A stretch of DNA of 64,000 nt, from the NCBI GenBank assembly GCA_030272585.1, contig BSYQ01000002.1, forward strand, positions 1,364,001 to 1,428,000, given 5' to 3'. This document shows, piece after piece, positions 38,134-49,103 of the stretch (its first letter is position 1; each line of letters starts with the position of its first letter). Position numbers and translations under genes: made by a program. The notes beneath the pieces were generated by a model that was not told the DNA's origin, did no database searches, and worked only from the letters and a program-made list of their open reading frames with translations. Source of the stretch: Bryopsis sp. KO-2023 (Eukaryota > Chlorophyta > Ulvophyceae > Bryopsidales > Bryopsidaceae).

Positions 38134-38169
38134 CAGAGTTGTGCGCCGTTGCAACGGCGCACAACTCTG
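38134..38169. repeat. Perfect 36-bp palindrome
   Basis: Reads cagagttgtgcgccgttg and its exact reverse complement, with no loop. It abuts the poly(A) insertion, and its right half contains one copy of the insertion's target duplication. Confidence 0.97.
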
Positions 38170-38172
38170 GTT

Positions 38173-38260
38173 TTTTTTTTTTTTTTTTTTTTTTTACATC
38201 GGGTTTTACCCTAAGGCATATCACCGCGATGACCGGTGGCTCGCGGAATCCGTCCAAGTC
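38173..38260 (-). mobile_element. Poly(A)-tailed retro-insertion (LINE/SINE 3' end)
   Basis: On the minus strand a body of about 65 bp ending gggtaaaacccgatgt is followed by an A tail of about 24. It is flanked by the 13-bp duplication CACAACTCTGGTT (38160-38172 and 38261-38273, plus strand). This is the signature of LINE-mediated insertion, heavily 5' truncated. Confidence 0.85.
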
Positions 38261-39728
38261 CACAACTCTGGTTACTATGCTAGCCCGATACTGATCCTGA
38301 CCGAACTCCTTCCTGATTTCGTTCATTTTTTGGTAGATCGTCCAAGCAGTTGCATTTCCGTTCATCTCCCAGGTGCTGAGGCTGATCCGCTTCAGTTCGA
38401 ACATGCCCCGTTCCAGATCCCGGTGGATATACACGGCGCCCATGGCAAACCAGTGCTTGGGTTGCTGGGACCACCCATCAGCAACAAGACAGGGTCTGAA
38501 TCTTCTTAGATTCAGTTCCTGCATCTTTTTCCTCAGATCCTTTGCAGCCAGACCAACACAATGGGACATGGATTTGGCGGACAGAGGCGGAGCAGATGCG
38601 TTGAGTTGGCTGCAGAGTTTGCGAAAGTGGTCGTCTTCCACGATTCTGAACGGTGCCCCAGGGCTGACCACATAGCACATCACCTTGTCGTGATACTGTT
38701 TGAACTCCCGGGAAGTGGCCCCCCATTTTGAGACGTACGTCAAGGTTTTTTGCTTCCCAAACGATATGATCTTTTCCCCCTATCGGCTCCGTTTCTGATT
38801 CCTTTCCTCGTGCTCTACAACTTGTGCTCGATAAACATCGAAGCCAACACTAACAGCCAGCTCCATTTCAGTGCTACTTCTGATACCATGTTTGGCCGCA
38901 TGGTTCACAAGTGACATATACAAGGTTGTCACCACAGATTCTGCATGGTACAACAGTTCTGTTACGTTGATCCTTGAACACCATTAGCTTTCCAGCTTCG
39001 TTTGTCACAAACATCGGATCAGCCCAGGTATTACCCCGCTTCCTACCATCTGGATCCATGTCTGCATTCAGCAGTGTCTCCCTTGTACCAGATCCCATCA
39101 CTGCAGGGCAGCACAAACACTTCACCCACCCCCCTAGCTGAGTCAGTTGCACAAGGCAGTCACCTCGAGTGACCAGGTTGAAAACAAAACATCACACCAG
39201 TTCAGAAATCGGAGTAACGCACTGTTTTCGGGGTCGGACGTTTGCCCTGAGCCCTGTTGCCCCACGGATGGAACGCTGCTCTGAGGACGCCTTCCCAGAC
39301 CCTCCGCAGATCCGCTTGCGGATCCGCTCCGCTTCTGTGGTGCGAAGATACGGTGCATCTGTTTTGGGGCACTAACGCGCGCTTTTCCCTTTCCCTGCCG
39401 AACCATTTTCCATGGCGCGAGTGGCCCCGATGTGACCTGAGCAGTATAAGGTGTTGATGGGAACAGAATCCGTGTACGAACATACCGTGAGTAACCACCG
39501 GCGCCTAGCATGACCAGATGCGGCCGCGCAACGGGAGGCAGTTCAAAGTCGGCTGATCAAATCGGTCAGCCGATCAGATCGGTGATCGGCCGATCTCGGT
39601 CGATGATAGGCCGGACCGATTTGATCGGCGACCGATCAAATCGGCAAACGTCGATCACGATTTAATCGGTCGGACCGATTAATCGACGATCGATTAAATC
39701 GTGATCGGATCCACAGTATGCACATCGG

Positions 39729-40420
39729 GCTACCCATTGTTCACAGCTTTTATACGATCTTAAAACTTTCTCATTGATGCTTGAAAACTATGTGCAGTAG
39801 AGGTCAGCTCGGATTCTTCAAGTTCCAACTGAATTCTTTGGTGACTTTAGAATAAGAGTTTAGACTAATGTCTACATTTTAAACTAGCAAGATATGGTCG
39901 ATTCCGACATTTATCCTCTTGTCGCACGACAATGGCATATCTTCAAAGCTTTAATTAATCCGCATGCCCTCTGGGTTAAAATGAACAAAACAGATACTCC
40001 TCTCTCAAAACACCTGAGGATTATAACGTACACATCATTGTTGTCATGTAACTTCTAATTGCTTAGTAACAGATGAATTAATCGATATGGCCCTCCCTTT
40101 TACCTTGAGGGACACGTATGTCTTGATCAAAACTTGCTTCAAGAATTGTGGTTGCGGCCACCTCGCAGCGACCTCTCAAAGAAAAAAAGAAAATATTCAT
40201 GCTAGATATGAAAACAAGTTGTGACATTAGGAAGTTCAATATCCCCACCCCTAATTTTTTTTAGATGCGGGAGCGTTTGGTCAATCCGGGCACAATGCGG
40301 TGAAAACCCACCTAAGGGATCTTGAAGTAGATGTTGGGGATCCCCCTTACCTCGGCAAGGAGATGTGATTGAAAGGAATCGATGGTCAATGTATTGTGAT
40401 CAAAGGGTATTTCATTGAGT
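39729..40420. other. No gene recognised
   Basis: AT-rich flank of the hAT element with short chance ORFs only. Confidence 0.4.
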
Positions 40421-40421
40421 A

Positions 40422-40623
40422 TCGCTCTGGTCCGGGACTCCCGGTCAAGTAAGACCGGGTAAGTATTTTTGGGTTGAGTCTCCGCCTACAACGCCTCCGA
40501 GCACTGTAACATTTCATCTACCCAAAAATTGTTTTAAAGTTTACAAAGCTCGGGGTCTACGCTACATCCTAACTTTGCATGCAACGCCCAGTGGGTAGTC
40601 ATAGAAGAAATCACCAGAGCGAT
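40422..40623. repeat. Possible small foldback element
   Basis: The outer words atcgctctggt/accagagcgat and inner words tatttttgggt/acccaaaaat are nested inverted repeats. No convincing target duplication. Confidence 0.35.
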
Positions 40624-40712
40624 TTAGAGCAGTAATGTATTAAGAGGGGTGCTTCTCACAATCAAATTAATATTAATGCAACTCTCCTAAAATTAAAAAA
40701 CTTTGGCTCGGA

Positions 40713-41042
40713 TTGGATGCAATCGATAACTCGGTAACAATGTACCTAACGCTGTTTGGATCTCCTAACATTCTTATAATTATTGCGTTGGAAATCTTTC
40801 CATTGGTGATGAACTTGGTAACCAAACTGGTAAGCGAACTCCAAATAAATGGATGGTTGTATGCCGAACTCATGGATCGGGAATATCAACTCACACAAAA
40901 CACCTTTCTTCAAAATCTTCACTACAACTTTAATGGTCTACTTCCTCGAGCTCAGTATGATATCCTTATAAACGCATTCAACAAGTTCTTGTTGGTGTTC
41001 AAAAGCGTATTAGGAGAGGTAACAAAAAAAATTAACCCTTGA
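40713..41042 (+). CDS. Hypothetical ORF (109 aa)
   Basis: Starts MDAIDNSVTMYLTLFGSPNI and continues with a hydrophobic stretch and an Asn/Leu-rich C-terminal half (FNGLLPRAQYDILINAFNKF). No homologue recognised, no splice context, and the surroundings are mobile-element DNA. Confidence 0.2.
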   Translation: MDAIDNSVTMYLTLFGSPNILIIIALEIFPLVMNLVTKLVSELQINGWLYAELMDREYQLTQNTFLQNLHYNFNGLLPRAQYDILINAFNKFLLVFKSVLGEVTKKINP

Positions 41043-41732
41043 AAGCTTTGCTCTTGTTTTCTAATCTGTGAGAAAGTCTGTTCTCACTTGGGTATTTTTC
41101 AAATTCCTTCTTCTCGTCCTCAGAGCTACTCGCTTTAAGCGCAGAATCAATATTGCCCATGAACTACAAACTACCGAGCTCAAAAGCACAAGTCCATGAC
41201 CTGCAACTAATGCCCAAGGTTGTGCTTTTTTCTCTTTACACCCTACGCAAAACAGGGCCTTCAATTTCAGAAAAGAAAATTTAGGGCTTTATGTCTATCA
41301 CATCATCAAAAAGCAATTTGGTATGGACCGACTTTCTCAACGTATTGCGGCTCTCCACTGCCTCGATTGCATTGACGTTTTGTAATGTCACAAGGGCATC
41401 CTGCAACATTTTTGTGCGCCGCTAAGTAGTCTTGCAAGCGTTGTGTTTCCAACAAGATTTCTGTTTTCTCATCTTTTGGGACGTCGGTGTTCTCGTCTAT
41501 TGGGGCGTCAATTCCCATTATAGTACCTTGAGTCAATTGTTCCTACGAGAAAACATGAAAAAAAAGAAAGGGAACGAGACAAAAACAAACGAATGAGAAC
41601 GAAACGATTAAGAGGAAACCAAAGAAGGGTTTATAATACCTTTTTCTCGATTGAGAGAAGTTTCGAAGAAAAAAAAGGAGAGAAAACCGATGAAAAAATT
41701 AACGGGTAACTTCTTCACCTCGTAGTGATCAA

Positions 41733-42909
41733 CAGACCTGGGCGCCGGCAAGTTTTCAAGGGCCGGACCGGACCGGAAAACCTTTACTAGACCGAATTTG
41801 ACCTTTCTTAGACAGGAACACCTTTCTTAGACCGGACTTGGCCGGTTTGACCTGTTTGGACCGGTTTTCGCCTGTCTAGTACCGGTCTTACTGGTGTGAC
41901 CTGTTTTAGACCGATTGACCCTGTTTTAGACCGGTGTGACACCTAGTGTGACATGTTTTAGACCGACGCCAGGTCGGTCTGGACAGGTGGGCTGCCTGTC
42001 CAGACCAATCTGGCGCCTGTCTAGAACAGGTCCCACAATTAAGCACATAACTGGGAATTAATCAGTTGGGAGCTGACTTTTTATTAATTAAAGGATAAAG
42101 TTATATTATTGTATGTATTTTTAGTATGATTAACATGAGCCAAGCTCACCAACCACCGACTAGAGGGAGTCAATCGACTTAAGGGGGATTCGAACTCGGG
42201 TTGGCTAAGGCCAAGTTGAGAGCACCAAACCAATGACGGACCCCACCACAGGGACGCTCAAACGGGGGCCGTTACCTTTAAGTACCCGTTTGTTACTATT
42301 GCTAAAAATAGGTACTTGAAGGTAACGGCCCCCATTTGAGCGTCCTTGTGGTGGGGTCCGTCATTGGTTTGGTGCTCTTGACTTGGCCTTAGCTAACCTG
42401 AGTTCGATTCTTGTTGTTGATCGACAGCCTCTAGTCGGTGGCTGGTGAGCTTGGCTCACGTTAATCTTACACTAAAAATATAAAAAAACAATATTACTTT
42501 GTTCTTTAATTAATTAACTCACTTCTTGATCGATTGATACACAATTAGCACGTAGTATGTGCTTAATTGTGTGACCTGTTCTAGACAGGTGCCAGGTCGG
42601 TCTAAGACAGGAGAACAACCCTGTCAAGACAGGGTCGTTCCGGTTTTAGACAGGTCACATCGCTTGTCTAATAAAGGCGAAATGTGGGGTGTGACATGTC
42701 TAAAACCGGAAAATCTGACAGAAAAGCTGTCCTGTTTTTTGTAGATTTCCGAGGTTGACTGGACCGGACCGGACAGGACCTGTCCGGTTTTGAAAGGACC
42801 GGCGTTTTTTCGTTGGACCGGATAGGACCGGACAGGTCGGCCGGTCCATAGACAGGTTGGATCAGACCGGACCGGTTTTTCGCTGCCGGTCCGGTCCAGC
42901 CCAGGTCTG
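41733..42909. mobile_element. Non-autonomous hAT-like element with central foldback (1177 bp)
   Basis: Exact 8-bp duplications GTGATCAA at 41725-41732 and 42910-42917. TIR CAGACCTGGGC at both ends. The outer 300 bp on each side are dense in gaccggaccgg, ttagacagg and gaccggttt words. The middle (about 41990-42600) is one long imperfect palindrome whose arms meet near 42291. There is no transposase. Each palindrome arm contains a tRNA-like sequence. Confidence 0.93.
42190..42430. repeat. Head-to-head tRNA-like pair in the 41.7-kb element
   Basis: The plus-strand copy (about 42350-42420) has a B-box-like GAGTTCGATTC about 45 nt after an A-box-like tggtttggtgctc. The minus-strand copy (about 42190-42260) has GAGTTCGAATC. 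The copies are mirror images in the palindrome. No complete tRNA fold was found. Confidence 0.5.
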
Positions 42910-43246
42910 GTGATCAATGCTAAGATGAACTCAATGCAAAAGTGAAAGAAAGCAAACCGATGCGCTTGTGCTTTTTAAAAAGATTTTTTAAAAAAGTAGG
43001 AAGTACCATAAAACTCACGCCTATCGGGGACGTAATTCTCGGACCGGGGACGCGACTGATTGGACCCGGCTCACGTGCGAACGACCGGGGACCAATCCGT
43101 CGCGTCCCCGCGTCCCCGGTTGCGCACAATTATGGAAATCCCATAATTCTGCAATCGAGCGTTTTTTGTGCAAGGTTTCTGCCACGTTTTTCCGTGTCGT
43201 GCAAGCAAGCCAACCAGCCGACAACCCAGGAGCGTGTTTTGACTCG

Positions 43247-44291
43247 ATGGGAGACGACAACGAGCGAGTCGTCAGGGAGGTGGCGAGGGAGAAGAGGTAA
43301 GGAGGTCTAGATTGGAGTGGAGGACGCGGACGTCGATCGGATAAGGTCTCAAAGGAGGAGTCCTGAAGGAGTGGAGGAGTGGAGGTGTGGAGGAGTGGAG
43401 TTGGAAACGTGGGAAGAGCCGCCATGATGGCTGGTGGAGTTGGTGGAGCACTGGAGCAACTTCCGCAAAAAGTTTGCTCGAGCTTCCTGGCAGGTACTCT
43501 CAGGAGCTGTGGCGGAAGATCTATTCTCTGCTAGATTTTTTTAAATGATGGAAGTAGGGACCAGGATCAGTGGTTCTATCTTTGATTTCTTTTCTTTGTT
43601 GTTATAACAGAGCAGTAGTTGAAACTCTGGGGGTTGTGGAAAAAACAAGCTACTGTGGAACCAACTAGTGTTGGCTATCGCCTCCTGAAGAAATATGGCT
43701 GGAAAGAAGGGACTGGACTTGGGCCAGATGGGAAGGTAAGGTGAAACTGAGAAGGGGGCGTGGAGGACTCATTGCGACCACTGCTTCCGGTTTCTTCAAG
43801 AAAGAAGAAATCGTTTAATACATTTTTATATTCTGGCGATGAGAAATCTTTTGTTCACTAAGGGTTGCAAAGTTCCAGTGGAGGCATGGCATAATCGTGG
43901 TAGGAGGGGAGTGGGCTGTCCTGACCAGCGACAGAAGGCTCCGGAAAAGTCCACTGATGTTTTGAAAACGAAAAAGAAGAAGAAGAAAAAAAAGGAAAAG
44001 GAAGAAAACTGGTCCAAAGGTTGGCATCCCTGCCGGTTGAGAGACAGAACAAGAGGAGCAATTGAAAATCGCTGTTGCAAGGTGATCGATCACAAGAAGT
44101 CTGCATTCAGGCAGGTTGGAAGTCGATTTTTTTTGTCCCTTTCCAACCTAAATCGAACCTTGGGCATAGCTGCAGGAATTAATGGCTATAATCGAAATCC
44201 AAGGTCTGGGAGCTGTATATTTTTGAAGGGATCGATTCAGAGGTTTTTTTCTTTTGGCACAGGTATTTGGTCCACAGCTTTGGAGCTTTAG
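43247..44291 (+). CDS. G-patch domain protein (spliced)
   Basis: Likely RNA-processing factor. A first exon at 43247-43296 reads MGDDNERVVREVAREK with donor gtaagg. A middle exon near 43445-43491 reads EHWSNFRKKFARASWQ (donor gtactc); its start is unclear. Exon 43621-43735 ends with the G-patch core VGYRLLKKYGWKEGTGLGPD (donor gtaagg). After a 127-bp intron, exon 43863 onward continues it in phase as GCKVPVEAWHNRGRRGVG, the usual end of the domain, followed by a Lys/Glu-rich tail. The frame stays open to 44291, but the true last exon may leave at about 44022 (aaag/gttggc) or 44081 (caag/gtgatc). G-patch proteins typically activate DEAH-box helicases such as Prp43; the partner here is not known. 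Confidence 0.7.
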
Positions 44292-44299
44292 GGGTCTGT

Positions 44300-46015
44300 C
44301 TGTTCCATCTTGGCGAAAGTTTTGGAATTGAAAATCCAAGCTATGCCGTCATGCACGAGTTCGAACAGTGCAGCCAAGATCAATGAGAGAAGTATGTGAT
44401 CCAGAGTGGGACAGGTTGTCAATTGACAGCCCCACCAGGTTTTGGCTAACTGCAATCGACGGTACCTCAACGGCAGTTCCTTTGTATAGTTTGACATGTC
44501 AAGGGTCAACATGAGAAAAACCATCCAGGTGGACTTGATATGGTCAGCGCCAAGGTTTTGATGTGCTCCGTCGACAAGGAGAGGAAAAAAAAAGCCCTTA
44601 AAATTGATTGACGGATATGGTGGTTGTATTTTTGTATATCCTTGTATTACTGTTGTTTGCCTCTTGCGTCTCCAAGCTTTGTGAGCTCACTGTGTCGTTG
44701 TGGAGTTTCAGTGAGTCGAATTAAGATGGCGTTCACGCATTCTCCCTTTGTTCACTAATTCTGTGAAGTTAGCCATGTCTGCTGAACCGTGAAGTTCAAA
44801 TCCGGATAAGGTCGATGGACTTGAGACGTTGAGCGAGGGTCGTTAGCTTAAAAACCTTTTGACGCTCCTCATCTGTTACATAGCTGTGGGTCTTACTAAT
44901 GAGTATCGAGTGTGGTGGAACGCAATCTCTCTCACAGCTGTAAAAAACGCAGGTAAGAGATAACATCTTTTCCATCCAGGTTTTTCTTTTTTGTTCCTTT
45001 TTTCTCAAGCACGTGGTCGCCCTTTGTTGGTGCAGGCTTCGTGTTCGTTTTTGTGCTCCCGGATGAGAGTTTTGGATATCGAAAAGGGTCGACAAGGTAG
45101 TACAGCGCTGTGGGCTCTTAACGAAGGCAGTAAGAGCTTCTCCCCGTGTTGTTGATGCTATGTTAAAGGGTTGGGCCTGCTATCTGAGATATAGGTGGGC
45201 TGGAATCTTCCACCTCTTGACTGGATTTGGTGAAACCAAAAAACCGCGGGGTTACTTTGTTATGGTTTGAAGAGGTATTATGAGTTTTCGATGTTTCCAT
45301 TTGGAGGCTCCACATTTTAAGAGCTCTTTTCGAAGCCTCTGAGAGCTGTGTTGATAAAAACCTTCCTGCCTAAGGGTTTTTCTTTGTACACTTCCCATGC
45401 TGTCGGCCCTGGCCTGGCATGTGTTGTAGTTTTTTGTTGACACTGTCAACTTGACAGTAGTTATCGCAAACTCGGCTGACACTTCTCAATCCGTCCTTCC
45501 CTGTTTTCTTTGCACACCCCCGATGCTTTGGCTCTCTGTCCCCCACAAGTTCTGGAATAGTTTTGTTATTCAATCAATCAATATAGTTTTGTTATTGGTC
45601 TTCTTCACTGACCTTCCATTCCTTCGTTCCGTACGCGTATCACTCCTTTTGGGGCAGAACGAGTAACGGTCGAAGTCTGCAAAAAGAAGTAGAAATGTAG
45701 ATTTCAACGGTGGACGAATATTCTGAGCTGGCGCAGGAGCTATTTTGAATCAACTGATCATTGGGACAAAAGAGAACCATCCAGCCAGCAAAAAAAAATG
45801 GTAGACTTTCGCCATTGCTCGCAAAATAGAACCATCCCCCAGCGAAAACCTATTGGCCATTGGTGTCTTCAGTAAAAACCATTGAGACTCACAATGTAAT
45901 TTGATGTTTGCTTGTGTTCAGTAAACCGTCTACTCCTCAAGCGAATCGAACCGAGAAGTCCAGAAACTGGTCCCTATTCTTATACTCTACTGCCAACACC
46001 AGCCACAGTGATAGT
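44300..46015. other. No gene recognised; dispersed repeat fragment
   Basis: Contains a diverged copy (45372-45440; agggtttttc-ttgta, ggcctggcatgt-ttgt) of the segment at 7079-7140 in the left arm and its mirror in the right arm, and a shorter one at 45505-45535. May include 3' exons of the G-patch gene that I cannot recognise. Confidence 0.4.
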
Positions 46016-46019
46016 AACC

Positions 46020-47621
46020 ATGAGGATCGTGGTGTTCACCAGTTTGTTCGCTGTCGGGCTGTGCGCGAGGATGATTTCAATCGCGAGAAGCGCACACCGA
46101 CGGAACGAGACGGTCGACAGTGTCGACAGTGTCGACTCGACACAGATACGGACTCCTCGTCGTCGGACGACGATAGGGAGAGTCAAAGCTGGGTGAGTTG
46201 TGGAAGGTTTGCATTCGTTTCGCCTACCATAAGTGTGATTCAACGAACAGTCAGTCAACGGAGTGATATGGAGCCGTTTGGAATGTGTTGTGTAAAAATA
46301 TTACATCTCAATATTCGTCCATTGATCTCCTCGGTTCCCAACTATTACCCAACAATTGATCTGTGACCGATCAGGTACCGGGCCATCAAGTCCAAACACC
46401 TCAAAAAAACCTACAGAAATGTCCATGATAACCCTAAGTACTCCTACCCCCCACCAACAAACAACCACCAACTTTGAAAATCCCAGAAGATGAAAACAAA
46501 ACCCCCACATTAGAAAAAGAAAACGACCCCCAAGAAAACCGAAAAAAAATGACTGGAAAACCCGTCAACGCAAACCACTGACGAACAAACAACTTCAATA
46601 ACTTTGAAAAACCACTCCTGATTATAGTTGAATTGGCGGCGAACCCCAAACCCAAGACCAAACTCAAAAATGAAAATATGCCACCATAGATCCATGAGTA
46701 ACTACACCACCGCTGTAATCCAAAAGAAGAAGAGGAAAACAAAAAACCCCCCACCAAACTTCTCCACCATTTCCAAGTCTACGATTAAAAATTCAACTCC
46801 CCCAGGCGACTCTAAACCAATCGACGACGCACCCGACTAGCTCGTGGTGAAAACGAAGCGTACTCGACACCCCATCCACCACCTTCCACTGCCACCGTAT
46901 TCCGCAAAATTGCTTCCGCATTCCAAATCTGAAGCCGATATGCTACCCGCTGCCAAAGGTGGGCTACTGTCACCCCAGGGTTTTCCCCGAGACGTTCGGC
47001 TAGGATGTGGCCAATGTGTTGTGTCGTTTTTTTGCGTTTCTTTTTGTCGAAAAAGAGCTCTCTTCAACTTAAAGAGAGCCCCAGTGAGGCGGCTCCCGTC
47101 CAGGAGCCGTGGCGAACGGTCTGACAACGAAAGGTCTCCACCTTTCCACAGGCTTTATGGTCGCTGACTATCTGCAGGAGAGAGTATACAACGTTTCTAT
47201 GACGCGCACCACGGACGTCTTCATTCCTCTGATCCAGAGAGTTGGGTTAGCCAACGAGCTGGGAGTCGATCTCTACGTCAGCATTCATTACAACTCTGCG
47301 TGGCCGACTGGCCACGGTGCTGAGGCCTTCGTGCACGCAACGAAGGGAGAGGCGGCTGGGCTGTGCGCTGAGGCGGTGCTGTCGGCGGTCGTTGGGACGA
47401 CTGGCTTCAGGAACAGGGGGGTGAAGAGTGGCGAGTACTACGTTCTCAAACATACCCACATGCCTGCCATACTGATTTGTCCAGGGTTCGTCAGCAGCCT
47501 GCGCGACAGTGAACAGCTGGGGAAGATTAGCACGATCAGAGATATCGCTCAAGCCATCGGTTCGGGGATCGATCAGTATTTTTCGCAGCACGCCGCCGGA
47601 TATTTTCTTGCCCAGCCTTGA
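46020..47621 (+). CDS. N-acetylmuramoyl-L-alanine amidase-fold protein (Amidase_3), spliced
   Basis: The last exon (from about 47089, acceptor gtgag, or 47104, acceptor gtccag; stop at 47619-47621) matches the zinc-amidase fold that cuts peptide stems from peptidoglycan: RPGAVANGLTTKG, MTRTTDVFIPLIQRVGLANE, VDLYVSIHYNSA with the zinc-ligand His, NRGVKSGEYYVLK and MPAILICPGFVSS. The first exon (46020-46192, donor gtgagt) starts MRIVVFTSLFAVGLC, a signal-peptide-like stretch, then an Arg/Asp-rich linker. A middle exon supplying the first zinc His must exist but was not found; 46843-46959 (donor gtgggc) is one weak candidate. The usual ligand Glu (here in NGLTTKG) and catalytic Glu (here Cys in ILICPGF) both appear replaced, so hydrolysis is doubtful. 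A bacterial family in a spliced nuclear gene suggests transfer, perhaps via an endosymbiont. Confidence 0.72.
46380..46830. other. Strongly strand-skewed A/C-rich block
   Basis: On the plus strand this stretch is mostly A and C with few G (aaaacccccac and ccaccaac words). It lies within the presumed intron region of the amidase gene. No ORF with recognisable content on either strand. Confidence 0.5.
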
Positions 47622-48722
47622 TGAAGTTAGGATGGTCGACTGTTTCCCCCAAGAAAGACGGATCGACCTGAGTGTGTCTCTTTTTGGCTCTTTTTTCGGG
47701 GTTTTTTCGTTGCTTTTCAACAAGTGGGGCATGTTGGGGGATTTCTCTGGACCTTTTTTGTTTTTTTAGTTTATGTACGTTATTTCGTAACAGAGGACGT
47801 CAGAGCTTCTGTGTGGGTCTGTTAGTAATTATGTTCTGAGGTGTTTTTTCTTCAATCTAGGATGGTTTGGTAGTAACATCCTTTTTAAAGATCTTTGTGT
47901 TTCTCAGTACAAAACCCTGCCAGCTACACACACCCTTTCCCTCAAGATCAAACCAAACCTGTGGATCACAAACATTCAAACATATGCAGGAATCTTTCTC
48001 TTTTCGCCCCTCCAATTATATGCAGAGATGTCTTTTTTCCCTCTTTCGCTGAGCTTTCGAGATGCTGCTGCAACAAGAAATCGATCGAGAGGCGCCAAGT
48101 CACTCCTACTTCACCCAGCCCGCGTCCAGCAATCGGGAAGACTCAACCAACCAGAAAAATATACAATATATGCCAGGCAAGAAGCCTACAGCATAGAGGG
48201 GTCTACAATGAAAAAACCCTGAGCCAGCAAGGAGTGTTTAAAACTCTTTCATTAAATCTGATTGTAATCAACCTATGAGATTCCATCTATTCAATCAACT
48301 GGAGGCGAATCATCAACTATCGGGAGGGAACGATGCTCCCAGATTGTGAAGAACCCGGTGTTTCATTCTGATTAGGGCTGTGCTGCCAGTCTGACTGAGG
48401 ATTCTCGGTGTTAGTCAGGAATGAATATTAGTCAGGTGGAGCTGTTGGTGCCATTCTGGGTTCAAGATTTGGTTAAGTCCAGAAACTTGCAGTTGTTTGA
48501 GTTCAAGTAAGAAAAAGAGTTTTGCCTCTGGGCTTACACCCATTCTAACATCCCAAGACATCGACATATCAGAATTGTTTTTTTTAAACATCAATAGAGC
48601 CCGTGATGCATTACTGGGTGATGCGTGACGCGTGATGTCCCCAAAGCTATAGGCTCTGGCATGGCATATCTTGAAATATTCTTGGATGATTGCCTAGATA
48701 TTTTATTCCCTACCAACAAAAA

Positions 48723-49103
48723 CTAAACATCGATGTTCCATAGAACAAATGTGGGGATCTTTTCCTCTTTCTCTTCTTTTCGTTTCGCTTTGTTGCAATG
48801 CTTGAAAGTTGAGAAATTTCTCAACTGTTTAAACAGATAGGGCCGGGTCAGACTAGAGAGAGGTTTGAGAACGGTTTGGGTCTGTAGCGTGACCGGTTCT
48901 ATGATCTTTGTCAAGACCGGGACCGGAACCGTTTCAGTGACCGTTTCTCTACCCATGTGTTTTGCCTCAGTTCCGTATTTCTGATTCACTCGAGTGAGGA
49001 GGGTCAACCAAGCAGTTACAGTTAGGGCCCAGCAACCTTGACTTTGAGCTTCGCCCATCGAAAGTAAGCTTTCCATACTTGAAAGGTTATCTTCACCAAG
49101 CAT
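48723..49103 (-). CDS. Hypothetical ORF divergent from the LRR gene, right copy
   Basis: Mirror copy of 6197-6577, also 126 aa and without frameshift. Changes seen: Ala to Pro in the Thr/Val-rich section and Gln/Arg to Arg/Lys in the basic tail. It is divergent from the right-arm LRR gene, so the pair may share an upstream region. Function unknown. Because the whole LRR block is nearly identical between arms, an open frame alone is weak evidence of coding. Confidence 0.3.
   Translation of the reverse strand: MLGEDNLSSMESLLSMGEAQSQGCWALTVTAWLTLLTRVNQKYGTEAKHMGRETVTETVPVPVLTKIIEPVTLQTQTVLKPLSSLTRPYLFKQLRNFSTFKHCNKAKRKEEKEEKIPTFVLWNIDV

Larger units (their letters stand above)
36423..39511 (-). 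pseudogene. hAT-family transposase of the 6.1-kb element, broken
   Basis: Pieces in order on the minus strand. 39511-39165: basic N-terminus, donor gtgact. 39152-38874: contains CRICGDNLVYVTCEPCG, the start of a BED-like finger. 38743-38274: continues it (YHDKVMC, giving H-x4-C), then the first catalytic Asp in CLVADGWSQQPKHW. 37950-37722: second Asp in IVTDHKARMG and the C-x2-H motif in WHGCGTHRINLGV. 37712-36423: TRWNSTWYMIHRF and a classic C-terminal dimerisation domain (IPASSASVERMFSVNGHQLN). Damage: an in-frame TAG at about 37723, a poly(A) insertion at 38173-38260 and palindromic DNA at 37953-38169 that separates the two halves of the catalytic core. Inactive as it stands. Confidence 0.85.
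33625..39720 (-). mobile_element. 6.1-kb hAT transposon with two genes
   Basis: Flanked by exact 8-bp duplications CACATCGG (33617-33624 and 39721-39728). The TIRs begin CATACTATGGATCTGATCG at the left and CATACTGTGGATCCGATCAC inward from the right. Both ends then carry dense GATCGTGATCGG/CCGATCA words (33720-34030 and 39540-39715), and a T run of about 22 sits near the left end. Inside are a broken multi-exon transposase (minus strand) and a second gene (plus strand) converging on it. Later insertions sit in the transposase. Confidence 0.93.
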
